From the NCBI GenBank assembly GCA_949592205.1, contig CATIUR010000001.1, positions 44,843,001 to 44,907,000 of the forward strand: a stretch of 64,000 bases of DNA, in the 5' to 3' direction. Shown piece by piece: positions 55,135 through 64,000 of this stretch (positions are counted from its first letter, which is position 1; the number at the start of each line of letters is the position of its first letter). The translations under genes were made by a program, and so were the position numbers. The stretch comes from Helichrysum umbraculigerum. Lineage: Eukaryota; Streptophyta; Magnoliopsida; Asterales; Asteraceae. The notes under the pieces were generated by a model that made no database searches, was not told where the DNA came from, and worked only from the letters and a program-made list of their open reading frames with translations.

Positions 55135-58100
55135 TGTAACACCCCCAAATTTAATGATTTGCGGAAGCATACTTGGGTATTACTAATCAATATACAAAGC
55201 ACAAGATATACAGTAAACGACCTCTAAATGAGACGTTGTAAAACGATTTCATAAAAATAAATGTTTGAAAACTTAATGTTTTCATATACAAAATGTAGTT
55301 TCCTAGAGTCCAAGCGTATGGCGGGAGATTCTATTACATAATCAACATGTACAAAAGATAATGCTGAGAATCTCCGTTAATGCAGTTTAGTTGAAATCAT
55401 GCGACTCTAGCTATGTCCTGAAGTAAACCTACTCCGTATGTGTACCTGAGAATACATGCAAAAAGGGTCAACACGAATGTTGGTGAATCTCACAGGTTGG
55501 TAAGTAATATCAGTTTTGAACACAAGATTCATCAGTAGTGCCCGCAGGCGTAGATCAAGTATTTGCAAATCCAGCAAATGTAAATTAAATAAGTTATACC
55601 GTTGCCACGAGGCTCATAATCGAAGCTTAACGCGTAAGTAATAATTTGCTCCCGTGACATGCTCGTAACTGAGCAAGCATAAGTAACGAATAATAGTCGC
55701 CCGTTTATACAGAACGGTTCGTGGTAGCGCTACTACCCCGGGCGGGGAGGGTCATTTCCCAAATGGATCCATTAACTAGTGTTCGCGCTTAAGTCCATAA
55801 CTAACGATATATGATGGAGAGACTTCTGTTTGTAAGTAAACTCATGCAATCCGGTATAGTAAAATGTAAGTTTCGTACTTGTGTTCAAGAAAAGTAAGCA
55901 TTGTATCTCACCCCGTATGTAAAACAGTAAAAGTGGGGCTGTAAGACTCACCTGAGCCGAGTAGTAAGCAGTAGCAAATATCAAGTAGTAAGTAAAGCAA
56001 GTAGGTTCTCCGAACCCGTAACCTTCAAATGCCTAAACACGTAAGGTTATGTAAGTATGTGTCTCGCAAGACATTTCGTTTAGTTGTACACAACTAGTAT
56101 GCCCAATGTTGGTTTAAGTATTCGTAATCGTTTGTCTTTAGGAAAACATGTTTGACCCGTTGGTGACGGCTTGTACTAACAGTCCAAAGTGTTATCATTA
56201 TATGTATCGTTGAAACAGGTTTCGTTATTTGTAAGTGTTCGACACTTAGTGTGAAAAGTATTTACAACATCTAATGACGGGGGTCCGGGGACAGCGCCCC
56301 TGGTAGCGGGGTCCAAGGGGCAGAGCCCCTGGTTGGGGTCGAGCTGCCAAGTCAGCTTGAAAATTTTTTATTTCTACCACTTTCCTTTAGTGAAAACGTA
56401 TCCGAAATTTGAATTTGGAGTAAAATTAGGTGGTAAAATCTTAGTTCCGACACTTATTAAAAATCTGAGTTTTCAGGATTCTGTTTTATGCGACGTTGGG
56501 TGCGACGTCGCTGGTCCTAACTGCGACGTTGAGCATGGCGTCGCTATGTGCGACTTTCGCAATTTAATGCGACGTTGTGGGTGGCGTCGCTATGTGCGAC
56601 GTTGGCCAATTAAGGCGATGTTAGTGGTGACGTCGCTATATGCGACGTTGTGATGGGTTTTTGCGACGTTGTGGTTGACGTCGCAATCGGGCCAAGCCAA
56701 ATGCGACGTCGGGGTCTGTTACGATTCCGGTGGCCGGAAAAACTGCCGGACGGCTTCCGTTTGGTCCAAATCTTTTACCCAACCCATTTTTGGACATTTT
56801 GAGCATATATAAACCATAAAAACGTAAAATTGAGTAAAAACTGAGAGTTTCGGGTTTTGTCGGAAACTTACGAAATGTCGGATGAGAAATCCGAAAAGAT
56901 AGGAAGGTAGATCGTGTCGCGGTGGTGCTTTTCTTCCAAACGGGCTATATGTTTCGTGGTCGTTTCGTGGCGTTATTTGGTGGTTTAATGGTGATGGTGG
57001 TGGTTGTTAGTTGAGAGCAAAAAGAAGGGAGGAAGAAAGAGAAAAAGAGAGAAATGAGAAAAGTGGAAGAAGAAGGGAGGTTTAACCTCCCATTTTCTGT
57101 CTACGCCTGCGCGCTCCGTGTGGTGTTCATTAGGGGTGTTCAAAAATATCCGTATCCGAATCCGTTATCCGAAAACCCGAAAATCCGATCCGAAACTATC
57201 CGAAATTTCGGATATCCGAAAATTCGGATCCCCGAATTTCGGATATCCGATTTTTCGGATTCGGATACCATTTTTCAAAAAATTCGGATAGTTCGGATAT
57301 CCGAACTATCCGAATGTTTGATTTTTAATCCGATAATTATTGGAATTAGTGTGGGCCTATGGGGTACTTGTTTGCTTTTCTCCCCGTTACTCCTTCACCA
57401 CCCAAAATAACTCAATATATCCTCATTAATTACACACCTTCCCAAAAAAACCCACTTTCAACTCCAAAAAAGATCAATTTTTTCACAAATTTCTTGTCCT
57501 TCTTCAACCTCACCGTAGCTAGAAGTTGGTTCACAGACACCGGAATCATGCATCAATCTGGGACTTTCTCTTTTCTCCAAAGGACGGGTAATTTGTACAG
57601 TATCTTTTCTCCCCAGTTTGCATTGAACACCGATTAACAACTAAATTCCATTTTTTGTTTCTATAATTATAAGATCTAAAAGAAAAACCAAACCCCAGGT
57701 ATATTTCTACTTTGTGAATACGAATTTTGTTTCTATTGTTGGTAAGATCCATTTATTGCTTTTTAAAAACTTTTTTGTTTCATACGCCGTAAATGATTAA
57801 ATCGATGCTACTTTGAATGGAAGGGTTTCTGGATCAATTACTTATTGAACTAGTATTTGTGGGTTTGACTTGTGTTCTTTTTATTGTAGATAAATGAAGA
57901 TTTAGTAATGAAGAAAAGTGTGTGTACGAAACTGAAAGCAGGAGAGAAGAAAAGAAAGATTATTGTTTTCTTTAATTTATTTTCGGATGTTCGGATACCC
58001 GAGTTCGGATATCCGAAATTTCGGATACCCGAATTTCGGATATCCAAAATTTCGGATTCGGATTTCGGATAGCGAAATTTGGTATCCGAATTTTCGGATA

Positions 58101-58592
58101 TCCGAAATTCGGATATCCGAAAATTCGGATATCCGACTTTGAACACCCCTAGTGTTCGTTTTCCTCGTTGTGTAAGCGTTAAATATTTATTTTTCGTGTA
58201 ATTATTCATTTAAAAATACTAATCTTTGTTAAATAATTTAATTGCATTATTTCGTCAAATCTTTAAATAATTTACGTATTTTGTTTTTAAATCGCGAAAT
58301 TTTAATTGTACGAAATGAGACAATTTAAGAGTATTATTAAAAGGTGATTCCGAATGTCATAGTGTTTTTAAATAATGGTTCATAATTATATTAAAATGTT
58401 TCACCAACGTCCGTATTTTCTGAATCGAATTACATTCGATTTTAAAACTGTGTACGATCAAATCAAATCGCGTAACCGTATATATTCACCAATATATAAT
58501 TTGATACATTAATTAGCCTAACATGGAATTAATTACATGTATTGATAGAGAATTAGGCACTAATTACTAGTCCTAATTTGGCGGTTGTTACA
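55135..58592 (-). repeat. Central LTR shared by E1 and E2, with a hAT MITE inside
   Basis: 3,458 bp, or about 2,429 bp without the MITE and one duplication copy, against 2,457 bp for the left LTR. It ends GGCGGTTGTTACA, followed directly by the E2 polypurine tract. It contains the shorter GC-rich minisatellite (56279-56346) and the GACGTC array (56490-56715). Confidence 0.9.
57131..58151. mobile_element. 1,021-bp non-autonomous hAT element
   Basis: Perfect terminal inverted repeats TAGGGGTGTTCAAA / TTTGAACACCCCTA and an 8-bp duplication GTGTTCAT / GTGTTCGT (57123-57130, 58152-58159) with one mismatch. The undisrupted site GTGTTCGT is seen in the left E1 LTR at 40448-40455. Subterminal regions are packed with TATCCGAAATTTCGGATA-type repeats (57145-57320 and 57985-58135), as in hAT elements where such repeats bind transposase. 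The core (about 57340-57980) is non-repetitive, has no long ORF, and could be captured DNA. Confidence 0.9.
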
Positions 58593-58603
58593 TTCTCCCC
58601 CTC
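58593..58603 (-). other. Polypurine tract of E2
   Basis: GAGGGGGAGAA on the - strand, adjacent to the central LTR; first base differs from the E1 tract. Confidence 0.8.
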
Positions 58604-58626
58604 TTAAAAGAATTTCGTCCCGAAAT

Positions 58627-61600
58627 TTAAGTCAAAGTCGCGTTCGAGGTAGAATCAGTGAATAAGTGGGGATACTTGAGTCGCATTTGGTCTTCCCGTT
58701 CCCAAGTGAATTCCGGACCACGCCGCGAATTCCACCTGACTTTGACGATGGGAATACGACTTTGTTTTAGTTGTTTGACCTCACGGTCCATAATCTCGGC
58801 GGGTTCCTCAACGAAGTGAAGTTTGTTATCGATGCGTATCTCGTCAAGTGGTATGATAAGTGTTTCGTCGGACAGACATTTCTTTAAGTTAGAAATGTGA
58901 AAGGTAGGATGCACGCTGCTGAGTTCGGATGGCAGCTGCAATCGATATGCCACGGGGCCAATCCGTTCGAGGATCTCAAAAGGCCCAATGTACTTGGGAT
59001 TTAATTTCCCGCATTTGCCAAATCGGATTACGCCTTTCCAAGGCGATACTTTCAAGAGTACTCGATCCCCAACTTGGAACTCGAGTGGTTTGCGTCTAAC
59101 ATCAGCATAACTTTTCAGGCGGTCTCGCGCGGCCTTGAGTCGGTTTTGGATTTCAACAATTTTCTCGGTGGTTTCGTGTATGAGTTCAGGACCAGTGAGT
59201 TGACTATCTCCCACTTCAGTCCAACAGATCGGTGATCGGCACTTACGACCGTACAGTGCCTCAAAAGGTGCAGCTTTGATGCTGGCGTGATAGCTGTTAT
59301 TGTACGAAAACTCGCACAATGGTAGATGTCTTTCCCAATTTGAACCGAAATCAACTATGCAGGCTCGTAGCATATCTTCCGGTGTCTGAATAGTTCGTTC
59401 GCTCTGGCCATCAGTCTGAGGGTGATACGCGGAACTCATATCGAGACGGGTACCCAGTGATTTTTGGAGTGATTACCAGAAGCGAGATGTGAAACGAGCA
59501 TCCCTGTCAGAGATAATCGAGATAGGGACACCATGTTGGCAAACGATTTCTTTGATGTAGGCTTGTGTGAGGCATTCCATTTTATCGGTTTCTCTGATTG
59601 CCAAGAAATGAGCTGATTTGGTGAGACGATCGACGATCACCCAAATGGTATCGCAACCGCTTGACGACATAGGGAGTTTGGTTATGAAATCCATGGTAAT
59701 ATGTTCCCATTTCCATTCAGGAATGTCAGGTTGTTGGAGTAAGCCGGAAGGTTTCTGGTATTCAGCTTTGACTTTTGAACAAGTAAGACACTTGCTGACG
59801 TACGTGGCGATTTCAGCTTTCATGTTCGGCCACCAATAAAACTCTTTGATCCCGTGATACATTTTATCGGATCCCGGGTGGATAGAATATTTGGACTTGT
59901 GAGCTTCATCAATCACCAAGTCCCGTAGGTTCCCGAAACTAGGCAACCAGATTCGGTTAGAGAAGTACCTAACTCCATTAGGTCTGATTTCGAACTGTTT
60001 ATCCATGCCTCGTAAGGCCTCGTTTTTGACATTACCAGGTTTGAGAGCTTCGAGTTGAGCGGTGAGAATCTGAACATTCAAATCGTTGTGAATGGTCATA
60101 CTGAGGGCTCGGACTCGAAGTGGTTTTGTACGTTCCTTACGACTGAGAGCATCGGCAATCACGTTTGCCTTGCCTGGATGTTATTTGATCTCACAATCGT
60201 AATCGGTGAGTAATTCAACCCATCTACGTTGCCTCATGTTAAGATCTTTCTGATCGAAGATGTGTTGGAGACTTTTGTGGTCGGTGAATACGGTACTTCG
60301 GGTACCATAAAGGTAATGTCTCCAGATTTTGAGAGCGAATACCACGGCCCCTAACTCGAGGTCGTGAGTCGTATAGTTCTTCTCGTGAACTTTGAGTTGT
60401 CGGGAGGCGTAAGCAATGACCTTGTCTTGTTGCATCAACACGCAACCGAGACCTTGATGAGAAGCATCGCAGTATACCACGAAGTCATCGGTGCCTTCGG
60501 GTAAGGATAGAATAGGTGCACTGCAAAGCTTTAGTTTCAACAGCTGAAATGCTGACTCTTGTTTATCAGTCCAATCGAACTTTTCATCTTTCTGAGTCAG
60601 TGTTGTGAGTGGCAAGGCTATTTTTGAGAAGTTCTCGATAAATCGGCGATAATACCCCGCCAATCCCAAGAATTGGCGTACCTCGGTGGGAGTGGTTGGC
60701 GCTTGCCAGTTCTTGATGGCCTCGATTTTTGATGGGTCTACATGAATTCCCTGACTATCAATCACGTGTCCAAGGAATTGAACGGTTTTTATCCAGAACT
60801 CACACTTAGAGAATTTGGCGTAAAGCTCCTCGTGTCTAATTAGTTCTAGGATGGTTCTGAGGTGTTGTGCGTGTTCTTGTTCGTTTCGTGAGTATATGAG
60901 GATGTCATCGATGAAGACAATGACAAACTTGTCGAGATAAGGTTTGCACACCCGATTCATAAGGTCCATGAATACAGCCGGTGCGTTGGTTAGACCGAAT
61001 GGCATCACTTGAAATTCGTAATGCCCATAACGGGTCCTGAATGCGGTTTTTGGGATGTCGGCATCGCGAACATGCAATTGATGATAACCTGATCGAAGAT
61101 CAATCTTTGAATAACAGCTTGATCCTTGAAGTTGATCAAACAGATCATCGATTCGAGGAAGTGGGTATCGGTTCTTGACGGTTAGTTTGTTCAACTCTCG
61201 GTAGTCAATACACATTCGAAATGAACCGTCTTTCTTTTTGACAAACAAGACCGGAGCTCCCCAAGGTGAAGAACTCGGTCTGCTGAATCCTCTATCCAGA
61301 AGTTCCTGTAACTGAGTGGACAGCTCATGAAGTTCGGATGGGGCTAGTCGGTACGGTGCTCGGGCCACAGGTGCGGCACCCGGCACGAGATCAATCGAGA
61401 ACTCAACCTGTCTAGGTGGGGGTAAACCAGGTAGTTCTTCTGGAAAGACTTCGGGAAAGTTTCTAACGATTGGCACATCTTGAAGTCGCTTCTCCTTCGA
61501 CTTTTTCTCCGTGATGTGTGCGAGAATTGCTGGATAACCCTTCCTCAGAAGTTTTCGGGTTTTCAAACAGGAGATTATGTTCAGTCTCGACCCACCGGTC

Positions 61601-62062
61601 TCCCCCTGTATGATCAAGGTTCTACCGACGGCGAGAGGGATGCGTACGATTTTATCAGAACAAACAATTTCGGCCCGATGCTTGGACAACCAGTCCATAC
61701 CCACGATGACGTCGAAACTTCCTAGTTCAATAGGCATAAGATCGATTGAGAAGATTTCGTCGGCTAGGTTTAAAGTGCAATTAGGTATCACACTATCGGT
61801 TTCTATGAGTTTACCATTTGCAAGTTCTACGGTGTACTTAACATCTAAGGCCACGGGGGTGATGTCAAGTAGTGGGCAAAACTCATCAGAAATATAGCTC
61901 CTATCAGCACCAGTATCAAACAGTATAGTAGCAGATAAGTTGTTGAGGAAGAACATACCCGAGACCACATTCGGGTCTTGACGGGCTTCCCCAGAGTTGA
62001 TCACGAAGGCTCCTCTCCGGGCGTTGTTGTTGCGGTTGTTGTTGTTCTTCAGCTTGGGGCAG
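58627..62062 (-). pseudogene. gag-pol of E2, 5' end cut off by Copia D (two stop codons)
   Basis: Open from the D insertion point (62062, at the second zinc knuckle CPKLKNNN) through protease (DTGA), RT (FIDD), RNase H, integrase and chromodomain-like tail to the stop at 58627. Two nonsense codons: TAA at 60181-60183 (Tyr codon TAT in E1) in the RNase H end, and TAA at 59473-59475 in integrase, shared with E1. No frameshift is visible, unlike E1. Very similar to E1 throughout. The gag N-terminus, ORF0 and 5' LTR of E2 should lie beyond D, outside the window. Not functional in this copy. Confidence 0.9.
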
Positions 62063-62594
62063 TGTTGAGACCTGAGATACTGTTAGATTTGCTCAGAATA
62101 CAAGTATCATGCCGCTGTTGGTATAAGACTTCAACCACTGTTAGAAGAAGACAACCGCTGTTAGTACATTTGTCTAACAGGGCCACTGTTAGTATATAGT
62201 TTGTATTTTGTAAGTACTCAACCACTGTTGATAATATACGAGTACTACCTCTGTTAGTTATATACTCAACCACTGTTGGTTAGTCGGTTAGAGATAATTA
62301 TGGAATAGATAGGATTTCCATAATAGTTTGATTTTGTAAAGGACTCTATGTGTTATAAATAGAGATTCTGTAAAACCCTAGAGGGTAGAGAAGACGAATT
62401 CATTCTAGTTATTAGCTTCAAGGTTGTAAACCCTAACACAAATTGTGTGTTCGTATTATTAATAATATTGAAGCTTTTGGTTAGATATTCTGTTATATAC
62501 AAGTTTGTTCTTCAAGTTATTAATAAACTATTCCGCAAGCTTATTAATAATCAATCAAAGTAATACATACTAAGATCTCTAGCTGGGATCATCA
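62063..62594 (+). repeat. 5' LTR of D (532 bp)
   Basis: Starts TGTTGAGACC and ends GGATCATCA. It shares the phrase GGACTCTATGTGTTATAAAT with the S1 LTR. Between about 62110 and 62280 are six ACCACTGTTAG-like motifs upstream of the TATA box. Confidence 0.85.
62354..62360 (+). promoter_or_regulatory. TATA box in the LTR of D
   Basis: TATAAAT in a context shared with the S1 LTR (11544-11550). Confidence 0.7.
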
Positions 62595-62596
62595 AG

Positions 62597-62608
62597 TGGT
62601 ATCAGAGC
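62597..62608 (+). other. Primer binding site of D (tRNA-iMet)
   Basis: TGGTATCAGAGC, two bases after the LTR end. Confidence 0.9.
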
Positions 62609-62671
62609 TTGATATTACTTTGATCTTGAAGAAGGTAATTGAATTTCACAGCTTTATCAACAAATAACAAG

Positions 62672-64000
62672 ATGTCTACGGAATCAATGGAAGGTATACA
62701 AGCTACAAAGATTCCCATGCTCAAACCTGATGAGTTTGAGCTATGGCAGACTAGGATTAGGCAATACATGTTGCTTACGGATTATATGATGTGGGAGGTG
62801 GTTACTAATGGACCAAACTATACTAAGGATGCAGACGGTAAAAAGGAAGAAAGACCACCACCAAAGTCTGATGCAGAGAGAAAAGAAAGAGCAACAGAGT
62901 GGAAGGCATTAAGTACTCTACTTTTGTCGATTCCTAATGAGTATCAAAGGAAGTTTGAAAACTGTGAAGATGCTCAGGTTCTTATGCAAGCAATTGTTAA
63001 GAGATTTGGTGGTAATGATAACACCAAGAAGAATAAGAGATCTCTTCTCAAACAACAGTTTGAAAACTTTGCAGGTGTAAAGTCTGAAACTCTGACTCAG
63101 ACTTTTGATAGGTTTCAAAAACTTGTGGGTGATTTAGAAAATCACAATGTCAAGATTGATAAAGATGACTTGAACAGGAAGTTTCTAAGATCACTTGGTA
63201 CAGATTGGAATATGTACACTGTGGGACTTAGACAAAGTCCAGATCTTGAAGAGAAAGAGATTGAAGACCTGTACAATGATCTGAGGAATTTTGAGCCTGA
63301 AGTTCTAGCGTTGAACCAGTCCAATGGTAGCTCAAACAATGCTGCTTTTGTTTCTGTTGGTGAATCTGGTAGTTGTAGCACATCTGGTGCTAATGATAAT
63401 GTATTGGAAGCATTTTTTGCAAGCCATGTGAATTCTTCATTAACTACAGAAGATTTAGAGCAAGTTAGTGAAGAGGACCTGGAAGAGATGGATTTAAGAT
63501 GGCAGATGGCAATGATTACAATCAGGGCAAAGAGATTTATGCAGAGGTCTGGGAACAGAAATTTTTCTTACAAGAGAGATGGTGTAGCTGGTTTTGACAA
63601 GAGCAAGGTGGAGTGTTTCAACTGTCACAAGATGGGACACTTTGCTAGAGAATGCAAGAGCACACAGGCTGGAGGATCTCAGAATGGTATTATGAGAAAT
63701 AGTTCTGCTCCACAAAGAAGATTGGTACCTGTTCAGAACACCACTTCAGATTCATTGGTTGCTCAAGATGGAATGGGAGGATTTGACTGGAGTGACCAAG
63801 AAGAGCTTGTAGTTCAGAATCAAGCTTTGATGGCTGTCACAGAAGAACCAGAGTCTTCAGACATTCCATATGAGGTACAATCTAAATTATGTTCTCCTGC
63901 ATGTAAGAAAATGGTTAAATTTTATAGGGATCATAATATGGTTGTGTGTAATGAATTAAAAGCTTGTAAGGAAAAGAGTCAACATGCCACTTTAGCTATT
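62672..64000 (+). CDS. Copia gag-pol of D, N-terminal part (open at the window end)
   Basis: The ATG at 62672 is the first after the PBS and opens 443 codons without a stop to the window end. Residues 20-75 carry the Copia gag start (FELWQTRIRQYML, plus W at the WKALSTLLLSIP segment); 100-220 form the retrotransposon capsid-type region (VLMQAIVKRFGG, LKQQFENFAG, FDRFQKLVGDL, RKFLRSLG). A CCHC zinc knuckle, CFNCHKMGHFAREC, is at about residues 311-324. Protease is not yet reached. This is the only uninterrupted gag of the Sirevirus-like family in the window. Gag packages element RNA; downstream protease and pol are presumed in the same frame but are not visible. Confidence 0.9.
   Translation, partial: MSTESMEGIQATKIPMLKPDEFELWQTRIRQYMLLTDYMMWEVVTNGPNYTKDADGKKEERPPPKSDAERKERATEWKALSTLLLSIPNEYQRKFENCEDAQVLMQAIVKRFGGNDNTKKNKRSLLKQQFENFAGVKSETLTQTFDRFQKLVGDLENHNVKIDKDDLNRKFLRSLGTDWNMYTVGLRQSPDLEEKEIEDLYNDLRNFEPEVLALNQSNGSSNNAAFVSVGESGSCSTSGANDNVLEAFFASHVNSSLTTEDLEQVSEEDLEEMDLRWQMAMITIRAKRFMQRSGNRNFSYKRDGVAGFDKSKVECFNCHKMGHFARECKSTQAGGSQNGIMRNSSAPQRRLVPVQNTTSDSLVAQDGMGGFDWSDQEELVVQNQALMAVTEEPESSDIPYEVQSKLCSPACKKMVKFYRDHNMVVCNELKACKEKSQHATLAI

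Larger units (their letters stand above)
38432..62062 (-). mobile_element. E1-E2: tandem pair of Tekay-type elements sharing a central LTR
   Basis: Order along the + strand: LTR 38432-40888, E1 internal (40889-41054 and 49747-55134), LTR 55135-58592, E2 internal from 58593, interrupted at 62062 by Copia D. The central LTR has the E1 PBS on its left (55119-55131) and the E2 PPT on its right (58593-58603), so it is the 5' LTR of E1 and the 3' LTR of E2 at once. The array is inserted in the RNase H region of G; the left flank is TATTA. Both copies share a nonsense codon in integrase, which indicates duplication of one copy. Confidence 0.88.
62063..64000 (+). mobile_element. D: Sirevirus-like Ty1/Copia element (5' part, runs off the window)
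   Basis: 5' LTR (62063-62594), PBS (62597-62608) and an open gag-pol start (62672) on the + strand. It is inserted in the gag of E2 at the sequence CTTGGGGCAG; the intact site is visible in E1 near 53040-53060. The expected second copy of the duplication (about GGCAG) lies outside the window. LTR similarity to S1 makes them one family. Confidence 0.92.

Noticed and set aside
57054..57637. Small ORFs 57054-57410 and 57359-57637 as host gene exons
   Set aside because: The first spans the hAT boundary and its repeats; the second has no recognisable domain. At best the core is captured non-coding sequence.

Overview
The window is plant nuclear DNA made almost entirely of nested transposable elements; I see no host gene, tRNA, rRNA or CRISPR. 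A eudicot is certain in practice, and Asteraceae is my best guess. The evidence is three Tekay-type chromovirus families with tRNA-iMet primer sites, a Tat-type Ty3/Gypsy element, Sirevirus-like Ty1/Copia elements with a long extra ORF after pol (a protein I associate from memory with Asteraceae assemblies), and Mutator- and hAT-type MITEs. The family assignment to Asteraceae rests on recall, not on a search.

Left part (1-32931). Positions 1-1667 are the non-coding 3' end of an Athila/Tat-like Gypsy element, followed by its LTR from 1668. A deletion junction near 4148 joins this to a 5'-truncated Sirevirus-like Copia (S1, about 4148-11800, + strand) with pol, an extra ORF split by a 316-bp Mutator-type MITE, and a 688-bp 3' LTR. 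S1 sits in the 3' LTR of Gypsy A (11801-19620 plus 31928-32931, - strand; pol with two stop codons). Gypsy B (19621-31927, - strand) is inserted in the 5' LTR of A with the duplication ACGTA. B has two 3,241-bp LTRs and one uninterrupted 1,481-residue gag-pol, so it is the youngest and most complete element here.

Right part (32932-64000). A 573-bp Mutator-type MITE precedes a Tat-type Gypsy element (G, 33657-38431, + strand) that is cut in its RNase H region by a tandem pair of Gypsy elements, E1 and E2 (- strand), which share one central LTR (55135-58592). E1 is interrupted by another Tekay-type element, C (41055-49741, duplication ATACG). The shared LTR holds a 1,021-bp hAT-type MITE with an 8-bp duplication. 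The gag region of E2 is interrupted by a second Sirevirus-like Copia (D, from 62063), whose gag runs open off the window end.

How the parts work: each autonomous element codes for gag (capsid/nucleocapsid) and protease, reverse transcriptase, RNase H and integrase, primed from the PBS and finished at the PPT. The most interesting items beyond this scheme are: (i) a separate upstream ORF, here called ORF0, encoding a probable coiled-coil protein between PBS and gag in A, B and (decayed) E1; (ii) a hairpin with a palindromic 9-nt loop at a fixed 111-112 nt from the PBS in the same three elements, resembling a retroviral dimer-initiation loop; (iii) at least 22 GGATCC sites in 4.8 kb of element G, in all three codon phases; (iv) a different palindromic motif array in the LTR of almost every family.
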